Source: Candidatus Polarisedimenticolaceae bacterium | Lineage (GTDB): Bacteria > Pseudomonadota > Gammaproteobacteria > Chromatiales > Chromatiaceae | Direction: 5' to 3' | Assembly: GCA_021648685.1 (NCBI GenBank) | Contig: JAKISI010000001.1 | Coordinates: 48,927-112,926, forward strand | DNA: 64,000 nucleotides | Part shown: piece after piece, positions 1 through 9,658 of the stretch | How positions within the stretch are numbered: position 1 is the stretch's first letter | How the letters are laid out: the number at the start of each line of letters is the position of its first letter | Position numbers and translations under genes: made by a program | Notes under the pieces: model-generated | Database searches by the model: none | Seen by the model: the letters and a program-made list of their open reading frames with translations, nothing else | What the model was told of the DNA's origin: nothing

Positions 1-275
1 CCCTCTTTACGTGCGATATCGCTCCAGAGGATGATCTTTTTTATCGCCTCCTGGGTATTGATTTTTGGTGGTACAAATACACTTCCTGCCAGCCGCAATG
101 CATGCAGAAAATCACGTACTGGCGTTTGCAACAGAATGGCACCGATTGTGCCACCCAATACGATCACCAATGCAGGCCCGTTAAGCAGTGAGCCGATATG
201 CCCACCTTCAAGGGCATTGCCACCAATGACGGCAACAAAAGCCAGGATGATACCGATAACGCTCAGCAGATCCAT
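1..275 (-). CDS. motA: Flagellar stator protein MotA/PomA-type (partial, N-terminus)
   Basis: N-terminal 91 residues of a MotA/PomA-type ion-channel stator subunit; the rest lies beyond the left edge. The protein starts MDLLSVIGIILAFVAVIGGN and continues with a GG-rich segment and LLQTPVRDF, which matches the first two membrane helices of the MotA/MotC/PomA family. In the complex it forms the ion channel with MotB and pushes on FliG to turn the flagellum. Its ATG overlaps the cheB stop codon (TGATG), so it is translationally coupled as the next gene of the flagellar/chemotaxis cluster. Whether it uses H+ or Na+ cannot be told from this fragment. Confidence 0.9.
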   Translation of the reverse strand, partial: MDLLSVIGIILAFVAVIGGNALEGGHIGSLLNGPALVIVLGGTIGAILLQTPVRDFLHALRLAGSVFVPPKINTQEAIKKIILWSDIARKE

Positions 276-1330
276 CAGGGGGTGCTCTCGACTGCCTTTA
301 CAAGTGCTGGGCCTATTTGATTAACGGGAAGAACCCGATCGGACAGCCCGGCTTTTTGCACCGCTTGCGGCATACCAAAAACCACGCAGCTGGCTTCGTT
401 CTGAGACCATACTGATGAACCATTGGATTTAAGCAGGCGAGCACCTTCCAGCCCATCTGCCCCCATGCCGGTCAAGACAACAGCAAGTATGCCTTTGCGG
501 TAGATATTGGCCAAGGAGCTGAAGGTGATGTCAACGCTTGGCTTGTAGGTTTGACCGCTATCCGACTCTTTGATGCGCACAATGGATCTGGCGCTTCCCC
601 GCCGCTCGGTGGTCATTTGCGTGCCACCTGGTGCCAAAAGCGCTACTCCGGGTTGCAGGGGGTCACCATCAACTGCCTCTCTTACTGTGATATGAGACTG
701 TGTATCCAGTCTTTTCGCAAAGGCTGGCGTAAAGTTCGCGGGCATGTGCACCACCAGCAGGATAGGCAAGGGAAAATTGGCTGGTAAGCGGGTCAGTATC
801 GTCTGCAGTGCAACGGGGCCGCCTGTTGAGGCACCAATAACAACCATTTGATAGTGCGCCTTGGGTGCTGGATGCTGCTGAGTCTGAACCTTGGGCTTTG
901 AAGATGATGGTGGCAGGGGAGGGCGTCTGGCAAGGGCGAAGATACGTTTGGCCAGCACGCTGCTGGCTGCCTCATGGCCTGCGGATATATTTCCAAAATT
1001 CTTTGATAGAAAGTCTGCTGCCCCAGCATCCAGTGCATCCAGTGTTGCGGTTGCCCCCTCTCTGGTTAAGGATGAGAGCATTAAAATAGCAGTGGGTCGA
1101 TCTGCCATGATGCGCTTTACTGCGGTTATCCCATCCATAACCGGCATCTCTACATCCATAGTGATGACATCAGGATGCAGCTGTTGTGACAGCTGTACCG
1201 CTTTTAATCCATTCTCCGCCTCGCCAATGACTGCTATGCCGTCTATCTTATTGAGCATCTCAATCAGGCGTTTGCGAAAAAAGGCTGAATCATCAACGAC
1301 CAGCACTCCTATCTTTGAGCTCGATGTCAT
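275..1330 (-). CDS. cheB: CheB protein-glutamate methylesterase/deamidase
   Basis: Removes methyl groups from chemoreceptor glutamates (adaptation) and deamidates receptor glutamines. It has an N-terminal receiver domain (VLVVDDSAFFRKRL, phosphoacceptor in DVITMDVEMPVMDG), then a linker and a C-terminal esterase domain with the Ser motif GASTGGP, the His motif VVHMP and the Asp motif TGMGADG. I chose the internal ATG giving MTSSSKIGVLVVDD; an in-frame start 15 bases upstream would only add five residues with no family match. The 351-residue length is normal for the family. The gene lies between cheA and motA on the same strand. It is activated by phosphotransfer from CheA. Confidence 0.96.
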   Translation of the reverse strand: MTSSSKIGVLVVDDSAFFRKRLIEMLNKIDGIAVIGEAENGLKAVQLSQQLHPDVITMDVEMPVMDGITAVKRIMADRPTAILMLSSLTREGATATLDALDAGAADFLSKNFGNISAGHEAASSVLAKRIFALARRPPLPPSSSKPKVQTQQHPAPKAHYQMVVIGASTGGPVALQTILTRLPANFPLPILLVVHMPANFTPAFAKRLDTQSHITVREAVDGDPLQPGVALLAPGGTQMTTERRGSARSIVRIKESDSGQTYKPSVDITFSSLANIYRKGILAVVLTGMGADGLEGARLLKSNGSSVWSQNEASCVVFGMPQAVQKAGLSDRVLPVNQIGPALVKAVESTP

Positions 1331-1403
1331 AGGTTTAACCCACAAGTGATAGAGATGCTGGGAAAATCCTTTGCATCACTTGCAACTTACAGTCGGTCTG
1401 AAA

Positions 1404-3398
1404 TCAATGTGCATATTTTTGCATGAGCCCTGGCACATCCAGGATTAAAGCAATCTTGCCATCGCCTGTAATCGTTGCACCGGCCATACCCTCAAGCCCC
1501 TGCAATAGTGCCCCCAGCGGCTTGATGACAACCTCCTCCTGCCCAATCAGGTAATCCACTACCAAGCCAATATGCACGCCTCCTGAAGAGACTACGACCA
1601 CATGGCCGCCCCCCTCTCCGCGTGGTGCGTTTATATCCTTTACCAACCAGTCATGCAGGTTAAAGAGTGGCAGGGCGCGGTCTCTGACACGAATTGTCAG
1701 TTGACCGTCTACGGTGTTGGTTCGGCTCACATCCATGTTAAAGATTTCGACTACATTTGACAGCGGCAGCGCAAAGGGTTGGGTGCCAAGCACAACCATC
1801 AAGGTTGGAAGGATGGCCAATGTCAAAGGCAACTTGATGGTAATAAGGCTGCCTGTCCCTAGCTCTGAATCAATATCCACTGTCCCGTTCATCTGTGAGA
1901 TGCGGGTCTTTACCACATCCATACCCACGCCACGCCCGGAGACATCAGAGATCTCTGTCTTGGTTGAAAAACCGGGATGAAAAATCAGGTTGAAGCAATC
2001 TTTATCATCCATCCGGGCGGCGGCCTCTTCATCCATTATGCCCTTTTCAACCGCTTTCATGCGCAGTATATTAGGATCCATGCCTTTGCCATCATCTGTG
2101 ATCGAAAGCATGATGTGGTCGCCCTCCTGAGAGGCGGAGAGTTTTACTGTGCCTTTGCGTGTTTTTCCAACGGCCTCTCGCTCATGGGGCTGTTCGATGC
2201 CATGATCTACCGCATTACGAACTAGATGAACCAGCGGGTCCGCCAGTGCTTCCACAAGGTTTTTATCAAGGTCGGTATCCTCTCCGATCATCTCCAGATC
2301 GATCTCTTTTTTAAGGGTGCGAGCCAGGTCGCGAACCACTCGGGGGAAACGGCCAAATACTTTTTTAACCGGCTGCATGCGGGTCTTCATAACTGCCAGT
2401 TGCAGATCTGAGGTTACGACATCCAGGTTGCTGACCGCTACAGCGACGGGGCCCTCGCCAATATCTGCGCGCAGTGTGGCAAGCCGGTTACGAACCAGCA
2501 CCAGCTCACCCACCATGTTCATGATCTCATCCAGCCTTGCGGTATCCACACGTACTGTGGTCTCTCCGCTGGGTGCTGCTTTTTTAGACGCCGCCGCCTT
2601 TTTTGCCGGAGCCTTTTCAGGTTTCGCTGGTGTGGCCGCTGCTGCTGTCTTTTTGGGTGATGGGGCTGCTGGCTGAGGTGTGGCGGGCTGCTCCTTTACT
2701 TCAGACTTCTTGTGCTCTTCTGGCTTTGATCCTGCCTGTGTCGTGCTGCTATGTTTGCCTTTGCCGTGCAGCTGATCCAGCAGCGCTTCGAATTCATCTT
2801 CCGTGATGTCGCTATTGTTAGAAATGGCTGCAGCTGTTGTTGATTCAGCGGCGGTGGGAGCACTACCATGCTTGCCTTCGCCGTGTAGCTGATCCAGCAG
2901 TGCTTCAAACTCATCTTCGGAGATATCATCGTCTCCTGTGGCTGATGATGACGCTGGTTTGGTTTCTGGCTCCGGCTCTGGAGCCACCTCAGGAGCAGCA
3001 TTTTCATCCTGTGGTAATGCGTATAGCCTTAGTCTTTCCAGTAACTCAGCGGGGGCGCCTTCCGGCTCTTCACCAGCATTTATGCTTTCAAACATCCTGT
3101 TGACTTCATCCAGCACTTGCAGCACAGCATCCATTAGCTCTGGGTCAACAGCTCGCTCGCCCTTGCGCAAAATATTGAATACATCCTCTGCCCGGTGACA
3201 AACAGCAACCAAGGCATCCATGCCAAGGAAGCCAGCACCACCTTTGATGGTATGAAATCCACGAAAAACAGAGTTGAGCAGATCCAGGTCATCTGGGGAT
3301 TGCTCAAGATCCAGCAGCTCTTCGTTTAGTGTCTCCTGGATCTCTCCGGCTTCAATTAGAAAGTCCTGTAGAATCTCATCATCGCTATTAATGCTCAT
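1404..3398 (-). CDS. cheA: CheA chemotaxis histidine kinase
   Basis: Autophosphorylating sensor kinase that passes phosphate to CheY and CheB. Domains in order: P1 phosphotransfer with FRGFHTIKGGAGFLG (phospho-His, about residue 50); a long acidic and Ala/Pro/Lys-rich linker; P3 dimerisation (DTARLDEIMNMVGELVLVRN); P4 kinase with HLVRNAVDHGIE (N box), DDGKGMD (G1) and GRGVGMDVV (G2); and a CheW-like P5 at the end. The linker holds two near-identical copies of the motif EDEFEALLDQLHG, as also seen in pseudomonad CheA. The 664 residues are typical. Only 2 bases separate it from cheZ. No cheW is visible in the window. Confidence 0.97.
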   Translation of the reverse strand: MSINSDDEILQDFLIEAGEIQETLNEELLDLEQSPDDLDLLNSVFRGFHTIKGGAGFLGMDALVAVCHRAEDVFNILRKGERAVDPELMDAVLQVLDEVNRMFESINAGEEPEGAPAELLERLRLYALPQDENAAPEVAPEPEPETKPASSSATGDDDISEDEFEALLDQLHGEGKHGSAPTAAESTTAAAISNNSDITEDEFEALLDQLHGKGKHSSTTQAGSKPEEHKKSEVKEQPATPQPAAPSPKKTAAAATPAKPEKAPAKKAAASKKAAPSGETTVRVDTARLDEIMNMVGELVLVRNRLATLRADIGEGPVAVAVSNLDVVTSDLQLAVMKTRMQPVKKVFGRFPRVVRDLARTLKKEIDLEMIGEDTDLDKNLVEALADPLVHLVRNAVDHGIEQPHEREAVGKTRKGTVKLSASQEGDHIMLSITDDGKGMDPNILRMKAVEKGIMDEEAAARMDDKDCFNLIFHPGFSTKTEISDVSGRGVGMDVVKTRISQMNGTVDIDSELGTGSLITIKLPLTLAILPTLMVVLGTQPFALPLSNVVEIFNMDVSRTNTVDGQLTIRVRDRALPLFNLHDWLVKDINAPRGEGGGHVVVVSSGGVHIGLVVDYLIGQEEVVIKPLGALLQGLEGMAGATITGDGKIALILDVPGLMQKYAH

Positions 3399-3400
3399 AA

Positions 3401-4129
3401 CTAAAATCCCAGGCTGGAGAGTAGGTCGTCCACATCATCCTGATTGCTTAACATCTCGCCCTGTTCAACATTTGGCACGGCAGGGCCTGCCATTTCGACT
3501 TCGGCTTTTTTAACTTCATTTATTCTTGCTGTACCCGAGATGGCGACCAAGCGTACCAGTTTCTCTTCTACATCCTGAATCAGCGTAATCACCCGGCGGA
3601 TGATCTGCCCGGTTATGTCCTGATAGCCTTGTGCCAGAAGCACCTCTGATAAATTATCATGCAGCGTCTTTGAGTGGCCGCTGGCCAGGGTCAGGAAGCT
3701 GCCGATCTCTTCACTCAGTGCACGAAAATCCTCCAGCTCCATTTTACGATCCCGGAAGCGATCCCATTCCGCAGCTAATTTGCTGGATACCTGTGCCAAC
3801 TCCTCTGAAACCGGCATGCTGTTTTCCACTGCTTTGAGGGTGGTGTTGGCTGCATTTTCAGTCATTTCAATGACGTAGGTGAGGCGTTCTGCTGCATCGG
3901 GCATTTCATGCTGTACGACCTGTACGACCTTGTCATCCATCGCAAAACCGATGATGGCTTCATGCAGTTCGCGTGTTAAGCGACCTACCTCCTGAAACAG
4001 GTCCATCTCCATGTTTTCAGGAAAACTTCTAATAATCTGGGTGGCCTCAGTATCATTACCGGCTTCCAGAGCGGCAACAAGGGCGCGTGCTTGAGCCAGA
4101 CGCTCACTCTCAACGATGGTTTGCTCCAT
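3401..4129 (-). CDS. cheZ: CheZ CheY-P phosphatase
   Basis: Accelerates CheY-P dephosphorylation, ending the tumble signal. The protein is largely helical and carries the family catalytic stretch LAQGYQDITGQIIRRVI (Asp and Gln of DITGQ). It ends in an acidic helix DDVDDLLSSLGF, the CheY-binding tail typical of CheZ. At 242 residues it is slightly longer than the E. coli protein (about 214). A good ribosome site (AAGGGGAA) precedes the ATG. It sits between cheY and cheA. CheZ in this position is the gamma/betaproteobacterial arrangement. Confidence 0.95.
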   Translation of the reverse strand: MEQTIVESERLAQARALVAALEAGNDTEATQIIRSFPENMEMDLFQEVGRLTRELHEAIIGFAMDDKVVQVVQHEMPDAAERLTYVIEMTENAANTTLKAVENSMPVSEELAQVSSKLAAEWDRFRDRKMELEDFRALSEEIGSFLTLASGHSKTLHDNLSEVLLAQGYQDITGQIIRRVITLIQDVEEKLVRLVAISGTARINEVKKAEVEMAGPAVPNVEQGEMLSNQDDVDDLLSSLGF

Positions 4130-4144
4130 CTATATTCCCCTTGG

Positions 4145-4531
4145 TTAACCTGCAACGCGCTCGAAGATTTTGTTGATTTTCTCTTCCAGAGTTCCTGCGG
4201 TAAAAGGTTTGATTACGTATCCATTCACCCCCGCTTCAGCTGCCATAATAATCTGTTCGCGTTTGGTCTCTGCGGTAACCATCAGCACCGGGAGGCTGGC
4301 CAGTTTGGGATCGGCACGCACGGCTTTTAATAGGTCGATCCCGGTCATGCCTGGCATGTTCCAGTCACTCACCAGAAAATCAAAGTTACCTGATTGCAGC
4401 ATTGGCAGTGCTGTGAGTCCGTCATCCGCTTCATGCGTGTTGGTGAACCCAAGATCCCGCAGCAGGTTCTTGATGATCCGCCGCATTGTGGAGAAGTCAT
4501 CCACAATCAGAATCTTCATGTTTTTATCCAC
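4145..4531 (-). CDS. cheY: CheY chemotaxis response regulator (GTG start proposed)
   Basis: Single receiver domain that binds FliM when phosphorylated and changes flagellar rotation. It has [20 protein letters not shown], phosphoacceptor Asp in [13 protein letters not shown], Thr in VTAE and Lys in GYVIKPF. I favour GTG at 4531: the strong Shine-Dalgarno GGAGG ends 5 bases before it, whereas it is 17 bases from the more familiar ATG at 4519 (MKILIVDD). A TTG further upstream (4549) would overlap the Shine-Dalgarno itself. The GTG start gives the short leader MDKN, similar in length to other gammaproteobacterial CheY. It is followed closely by cheZ. Confidence 0.95.
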   Translation of the reverse strand: MDKNMKILIVDDFSTMRRIIKNLLRDLGFTNTHEADDGLTALPMLQSGNFDFLVSDWNMPGMTGIDLLKAVRADPKLASLPVLMVTAETKREQIIMAAEAGVNGYVIKPFTAGTLEEKINKIFERVAG

Positions 4532-4564
4532 TGTTACCTCCAAACTCAATACAATAGTTAGTCA

Positions 4565-5305
4565 TTACTCTTCTTCCGTATCTGCCAGCCACTCTTCCAG
4601 ACGGGAGCGCAGACGCAATGCCGCCTGGCTATGGATCTGGCAGACCCGCGATTCGCTGACACCGAGTATTTGACCGATCTCTCTTAAATTCAGCTCTTCA
4701 TCGTAGTAGAGCGCCATGACCAGCCGTTCCCGCTCTGGCAGGCCCGCTATCTCTTGGGCCAGCGCCTCTTTAAATGCATCTTTTTGTAACCCTTCATAAG
4801 GGCCGGCATGTATGCCCCCGGCCTCGCCTCGCATGACATCACCCACGGCTGTCAGCTCATCCAGGCTGAAGATGCGGCAGCCTGAGGCATCCTGGAGGAT
4901 TGCGTGGTACTCTTTCAGTGTCATCCCCAGCTCTTCTGCGACCTCTACGTCACGGGCATCCCGCCCGTACTCATTTTCAATGGTGCGCATGGCCTCTGCG
5001 ACAACACGCGCCTTGCGATGTACGGATCGGGGCGTCCAGTCACTGCGCCTGATCTCATCCAGCATGGAGCCTCTGATGCGAATGCCGGCATAGGTCTCAA
5101 AACTGGCACCCTGGCTTGGGTCATAGTTGCGGCTTGCTTCAAGCAGGCCAATCATGCCGGCCTGGATCAGGTCATCGGCCTGAATATTGGGTGGCAATCG
5201 GTTCATCAGATGATAGGCAATGCGCTTCACCAGTGGCGCATGCTGGGTAACCAGTTCATTACAATTATGTTCCTGCATAGCTGAATACGCTGCCAGACCA
5301 TTCAC
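4565..5305 (-). CDS. fliA: FliA, flagellar sigma-28 factor
   Basis: RNA polymerase sigma factor for late flagellar genes. Visible parts: region 2 (LVKRIAYHLMNRLPPNIQADDLIQAGMIGLLEA), the core-binding and -10 recognition stretch (FETYAGIRIRGSMLDEIR), region 3, and region 4 with the helix-turn-helix LNLREIGQILGVSESRVCQI. The 246 residues are typical. The start is a GTG overlapping the flhG stop (GTGA), so the two are translationally coupled. FliA is normally held inactive by FlgM, which is not in this window. Confidence 0.96.
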   Translation of the reverse strand: MNGLAAYSAMQEHNCNELVTQHAPLVKRIAYHLMNRLPPNIQADDLIQAGMIGLLEASRNYDPSQGASFETYAGIRIRGSMLDEIRRSDWTPRSVHRKARVVAEAMRTIENEYGRDARDVEVAEELGMTLKEYHAILQDASGCRIFSLDELTAVGDVMRGEAGGIHAGPYEGLQKDAFKEALAQEIAGLPERERLVMALYYDEELNLREIGQILGVSESRVCQIHSQAALRLRSRLEEWLADTEEE

Positions 5306-6183
5306 CGTTCTGTCTCCCCGTTGTAACTTGCATATTGAATCAGCCTCTCCACAAAGAACTGAAGTTGCCCATTGGCTCCAGCAGGTACAGGCCAGTTATC
5401 GGCTCTCTTTGCCAAATTCTTGAATGCCTGTGAAGCGGGGCTGCGTGGATAGGCCTGTACAACTGATTTTTGACCTTTCACAGCCTTGCGTAAAGACTCA
5501 TCATACGGGATGCTTCCCATCTGGTTGAGCATGACATCAAGGTACCGATCCGTCACCCTAAAGAGTTTATTATAGAGCGCCTTTCCCTCTTGTATACTGC
5601 GAACCATGTTTGAAAGGATTCGAAAGCGGTTGACACCATACTCCCGATGCAACAATTTGATCAGTGCATAGGCATCGGTGATAGAGGCTGGCTCATCGCA
5701 TACCACTACAACCAGCTCCTGTGCGGCTCGACTGAAGCTGATTACAGTATCAGAAATACCTGCTGCGGTATCTACCACCAGCACATCCAGATCATCGCTG
5801 ACTTCACTGAACGCATTAATCAGTCCGGCATGCTCGGCAGGGCTTAGTTCTGCCATCTGCTGAATGCCAGATGATGCAGGCACTACACGTATCCCGGCAG
5901 GCCCATCCAGCATCACTTCACTTAAACTGCGCTCACCGCGCAGCACATGGGAGAGGTCGTACTCCGGGTGCAGCCCAAGGGCAATATCAATATTGGCCAG
6001 CCCCAGATCGGCGTCGAGTATCATGACCCGCCGGCCCATTTCGGACAGGGCAACGGCGAGGTTTATGGAGACATTTGTTTTGCCTACCCCTCCCTTGCCT
6101 CCAGTCACTGCAATTACCCGTATCGGGCGGGGTCTCACCATTGCGCGAAGGCCTGAGGCCTGGTCAGCTCTCATATCAGACAT
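5302..6183 (-). CDS. flhG: FlhG/FleN, MinD-like flagellar number ATPase
   Basis: P-loop ATPase that limits the number of flagella and stimulates the FlhF GTPase. The deviant Walker A VTGGKGGVGKT follows a short leader containing DQASGLR, the DQAxxLR motif known to activate FlhF. The switch regions DADLGLANID and DTAAGI are present. I used the ATG at 6183 (MSDMRADQASGLR). A longer in-frame extension to 6270 lies wholly inside flhF and has no family match. The gene overlaps flhF by 8 bases. In polar flagellates it also represses the master regulator FleQ; fleQ is not seen here. Confidence 0.94.
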   Translation of the reverse strand: MSDMRADQASGLRAMVRPRPIRVIAVTGGKGGVGKTNVSINLAVALSEMGRRVMILDADLGLANIDIALGLHPEYDLSHVLRGERSLSEVMLDGPAGIRVVPASSGIQQMAELSPAEHAGLINAFSEVSDDLDVLVVDTAAGISDTVISFSRAAQELVVVVCDEPASITDAYALIKLLHREYGVNRFRILSNMVRSIQEGKALYNKLFRVTDRYLDVMLNQMGSIPYDESLRKAVKGQKSVVQAYPRSPASQAFKNLAKRADNWPVPAGANGQLQFFVERLIQYASYNGETER

Positions 6184-7417
6184 GGGCATGGGTTCTCGTG
6201 CCTCCCAATGCCAGCGCCATGAAGCCATCATCCTGATTCTCTGTTGCCTCCTGGCTGAGCGCAACGGCATGGCTGATCAGTGAATGTGGTCGTGCAAGTT
6301 GTAGATCTTCAGGGACTTTTTGGCCGTCGGTGGTAAATGCGACAGGTAACCTGCTGTGTATCACCGCAGAGAGTATATTGCCTATGGAGGCGGCTTCATC
6401 CATCTTGGTCAGGATGCAGGCATCGAGTTGTACTGTGGAAAATGCCTTTATCGCCTGCTCCAGTGATTGCTGTTGGGTGGTGGCTGGCAGCGCCAAGAAA
6501 CTGCGTACCGGTTGATTGCCCGCTTTAAGCATGGAGAGTTGTTCATTAAGTTGCACATCACGCTGGCTCATGCCTGCCGTGTCTATCAGGATGAGTCGTT
6601 TGTCACAAAAGGCGTTCAGTGCACTGTTAAGCTCATCGACGGAGCCTGCCGAGCGCACTGGTACATCCAGGATGCGGGCATAGGTGTTGAGCTGTTCACG
6701 CGCACCGATCCGAAAATTATCTGTGGTAATCAATGCCACATTGCGTGAGCCGTGACGCAGACAGAAGCGGGCAGCCAGCTTTGCCACGGTTGTTGTCTTC
6801 CCAACCCCTGTTGGCCCGACGATGGCAATGGCTCCCCCCTGCTCCAGCATATCTTCATCTGCAACAGGCAGTGCATTGGCCAGATTGTAGAGCAGTTTGC
6901 GCCAGGCCTGCTCTAGATTGTCAACCGTATCCAGCTGATTAACGGCCTCACGGCAGATGTCAGGACTAAAACCGATGTTCATAAGACGCCGCAGCAGTTC
7001 TTGGGTATTGGGCTTATGTTCGGCCATGTTGTTCCAGGTTAGCTCCGAGAGCTCATTTTCCATCATGCGCCGTAGTGCCTGCATCTCCTGGCGCATCTCT
7101 ACTAAAATGGGATCCTGGCTCCACTCTACGCGGGGGTTTGGTGGCGATTGTGGCTGGTCTGCCGCAGGCTGCTGTATGGGAGGCAGAGCCTTGTTTACGG
7201 CACGTTTTTTTGCAAAATCAGCAACCATCCCCGGTGCTTCCGGCCGAGAGGAGGCAGCCGCCATCACGGAAGATTCGTCATAATCAATGGCGGCTACCAG
7301 CTCAACACCACCTTCAACTGATCTGTTCGATAGGATTACAGCATCTGCCCCGAGCGCTTCGCGTACCTTTTGGATCGCTTGCCGCATATCCTTCGCAAAA
7401 AACCGTTTTATCTTCAT
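6176..7417 (-). CDS. flhF: FlhF, SRP-type GTPase for flagellar placement
   Basis: Signal-recognition-particle-like GTPase that marks the pole where the flagellum is built. The N-terminus MKIKRFFAKDMRQAIQKVRE is diagnostic of FlhF, then a low-complexity B domain, a helical N domain, and a G domain with Walker A GPTGVGKTTTVAKLAAR, TTDNFRIGA, LIDTAGM and TKMDEA. The 413 residues are normal. A Shine-Dalgarno GAGGAA lies upstream. It is paired with flhG as usual. Together the pair points to a small, fixed number of probably polar flagella. Confidence 0.96.
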   Translation of the reverse strand: MKIKRFFAKDMRQAIQKVREALGADAVILSNRSVEGGVELVAAIDYDESSVMAAASSRPEAPGMVADFAKKRAVNKALPPIQQPAADQPQSPPNPRVEWSQDPILVEMRQEMQALRRMMENELSELTWNNMAEHKPNTQELLRRLMNIGFSPDICREAVNQLDTVDNLEQAWRKLLYNLANALPVADEDMLEQGGAIAIVGPTGVGKTTTVAKLAARFCLRHGSRNVALITTDNFRIGAREQLNTYARILDVPVRSAGSVDELNSALNAFCDKRLILIDTAGMSQRDVQLNEQLSMLKAGNQPVRSFLALPATTQQQSLEQAIKAFSTVQLDACILTKMDEAASIGNILSAVIHSRLPVAFTTDGQKVPEDLQLARPHSLISHAVALSQEATENQDDGFMALALGGTRTHAHV

Positions 7418-7507
7418 TGCTTGCCATTCCTCACAGAAAGAGAGCTATTCGCAATTAGCATGGGTTATCACTCTACAATGCCCCCTAACCAGGTTTATAC
7501 ATCGTTA

Positions 7508-9595
7508 TCAGTTGGCTTTGCCAATCGTCGCAACCACCTTGATCTGGCGGTTATCCGGGATCTCATTGTATGAGAGCACCTTCATGGTCAGGCCGCTCTG
7601 CTTCACAAATTTAGACATCCAGGGGCGGATGGGTGCCGCCACCAGCAGGATACTCTCCTGCCCTGCGGTCTCTTGATGCCCCGCAGTTTCAGTCAGCGCC
7701 TGTTGCATGCGCTCTGCCAGCCCCGGCTCAAAACCTGCTGTCCCTTCCGGGGAGCTTTGCAATGTATTCTGCAAGATTTGTTCCAATCCGGGGTCAAGCA
7801 CAGCTACAGGGATTTCTTCATTAGGACCAACGAGTTGCTGCATTATTGAGCGTGACAGGGATACCCGTACAACGGCAGTCAGTGCGTCAGGATCTTGACC
7901 ACGCGGTGCATGTTCCGCCAATGTTTCGGCAATGGTGCGAATATCCCTGATGGGGACGTTTTCAGATAACAGGTTCTGGAGCACCTTCAGTATCTGCCCC
8001 AAAGAGAGGGTTTTTGGCACCAGATCCTCAACCAGTTTGGGGGCACTCTGTGCCAGCGTATCCAGCAGTTGCTGCACCTCTTCATGCCCCAGCAGTTCGG
8101 AGGCATGGTTTTGCAGGATCTCACTCAGATGTGTGGCAACTACCGTGCTGGCATCTACAACGGTGTACCCCAGGGTCTGTGCATGGTCACGCTGGCCAGG
8201 TTCAATCCAGACTGCATCCAGGCCAAAGGTTGGGTCTTTTCCCTCGACCCCCTGCAGTGTGCCAAACACCTGCCCTGGATTGATTGCAAGGTCGCGATCC
8301 GGGTGGATCTCTGCCTCTCCAATCGTCACCCCATGCAGGGAGATACGATAGGCATTGGGGGAGAGGTCAAGATTGTCACGGATATGCACTGGTTGAATAA
8401 GAAATCCAAGCTCTTGCGAGAGCTTCTTCCGCACGCCTTTAATGCGGCTCATCAGCTGGCCACCCTGGTTGCGATCTACCAGGGGAATCAAACGGTAGCC
8501 CACTTCAAGGCCAATAATGTCTACCGGCTGCACATCATCCCAGCTCAGCTCTTTTTGTTGCGGTACCACCTCCTCTTCCACAGCGGGTGGAGGTGGTTGC
8601 TCTGCGGCTTGCTTTTGGCGCTGTATAATCATCCAGGCTGCTCCACCTGCAATGGCAGCCATGCTTAAAAATGCCACATTTGGCATGCCGGGGATGATCC
8701 CCATCAGCGTCAAAATGCCTGCGCTTACCGCCAGTGGTTTAGGGTCAGAAAAGAGCTGGGTTAGAACCTGTCCGCCCATATCCTGCTTACCCGCTACGCG
8801 TGTCACAATAATGGCGGTAGAGGTTGAGAGCAGCAGGGAGGGGATCTGTGCAACCAGCCCATCACCAATGGTCAGCAGTACATAGAAGCGCAGCGCGGTT
8901 GAAAAATCCAGACCATGCTGAAGTGTACCCACACCCAGCCCACCCAGAATGTTGATAAAAAGGATAAGAATGCCGGCGACTGCATCGCCTCTTACAAACT
9001 TGCTTGCACCATCCATGGCACCATAGAATGAGGCCTCTTTGGCAACCTCTGCACGCTGTGTCCGAGCCTCATCCTGGTCAATCAGGCCCGAGTTCAGGTC
9101 GGCATCAATCGCCATCTGTTTGCCTGGCATGGCATCCAGTGTGAAACGGGCGCTTACTTCTGAAACACGCCCCGCACCTTTGGTAACAACCACAAAGTTG
9201 ATGATCACCAGAATGAAAAATACCACCAGGCCCACGGCATAGTTACCACCGATCACAAAAGAGCCAAAGGCCTCAATTACCTTGCCTGCAGCATCACCAC
9301 CGTTGTGTCCCTCCAGCAAAACCACGCGAGTAGAGGCGACATTCAAGGCCAGACGCAACAGTGTGGCAACCAACAAAAGCCCAGGAAAGACACCAAAATC
9401 AAGTGGCCGAAGGGTATAAACAACCACCAGTAATACAATGAGCGAAAGGGCGATGTTGAAGGTGAATAGTATGTCCAGTGCAATAGGCGGCATTGGCAGC
9501 ACCACCATCCCCAGCATCATCAGCACTATGAGCGGCGCACCGAGGCCACCCAGCCCCACCCGTTTTACAGACTCAAGCAGAGCTGTGGTATTCAT
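7508..9595 (-). CDS. flhA: FlhA, flagellar export gate protein
   Basis: Core of the flagellar type III export gate; its cytoplasmic ring docks chaperone-substrate complexes. The N-terminal half has about eight membrane helices with the FHIPEP-family block (RFTLDAMPGKQMAIDADLNSG). The C-terminal half is the cytoplasmic domain, ending VVATIGKAN. I chose the ATG at 9595 (MNTTALLESVKRVGLGGLG), giving 695 residues as in the family. An upstream in-frame ATG at 9652 adds 19 unrelated residues. It follows flhB by 63 bases and precedes flhF by 90. Confidence 0.96.
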   Translation of the reverse strand: MNTTALLESVKRVGLGGLGAPLIVLMMLGMVVLPMPPIALDILFTFNIALSLIVLLVVVYTLRPLDFGVFPGLLLVATLLRLALNVASTRVVLLEGHNGGDAAGKVIEAFGSFVIGGNYAVGLVVFFILVIINFVVVTKGAGRVSEVSARFTLDAMPGKQMAIDADLNSGLIDQDEARTQRAEVAKEASFYGAMDGASKFVRGDAVAGILILFINILGGLGVGTLQHGLDFSTALRFYVLLTIGDGLVAQIPSLLLSTSTAIIVTRVAGKQDMGGQVLTQLFSDPKPLAVSAGILTLMGIIPGMPNVAFLSMAAIAGGAAWMIIQRQKQAAEQPPPPAVEEEVVPQQKELSWDDVQPVDIIGLEVGYRLIPLVDRNQGGQLMSRIKGVRKKLSQELGFLIQPVHIRDNLDLSPNAYRISLHGVTIGEAEIHPDRDLAINPGQVFGTLQGVEGKDPTFGLDAVWIEPGQRDHAQTLGYTVVDASTVVATHLSEILQNHASELLGHEEVQQLLDTLAQSAPKLVEDLVPKTLSLGQILKVLQNLLSENVPIRDIRTIAETLAEHAPRGQDPDALTAVVRVSLSRSIMQQLVGPNEEIPVAVLDPGLEQILQNTLQSSPEGTAGFEPGLAERMQQALTETAGHQETAGQESILLVAAPIRPWMSKFVKQSGLTMKVLSYNEIPDNRQIKVVATIGKAN

Positions 9596-9658
9596 CTGTT
9601 GCAGAACCTGGATATTGGGCTGTCTGTATTTTGATACAGCACCCCATGGCAAATCATG

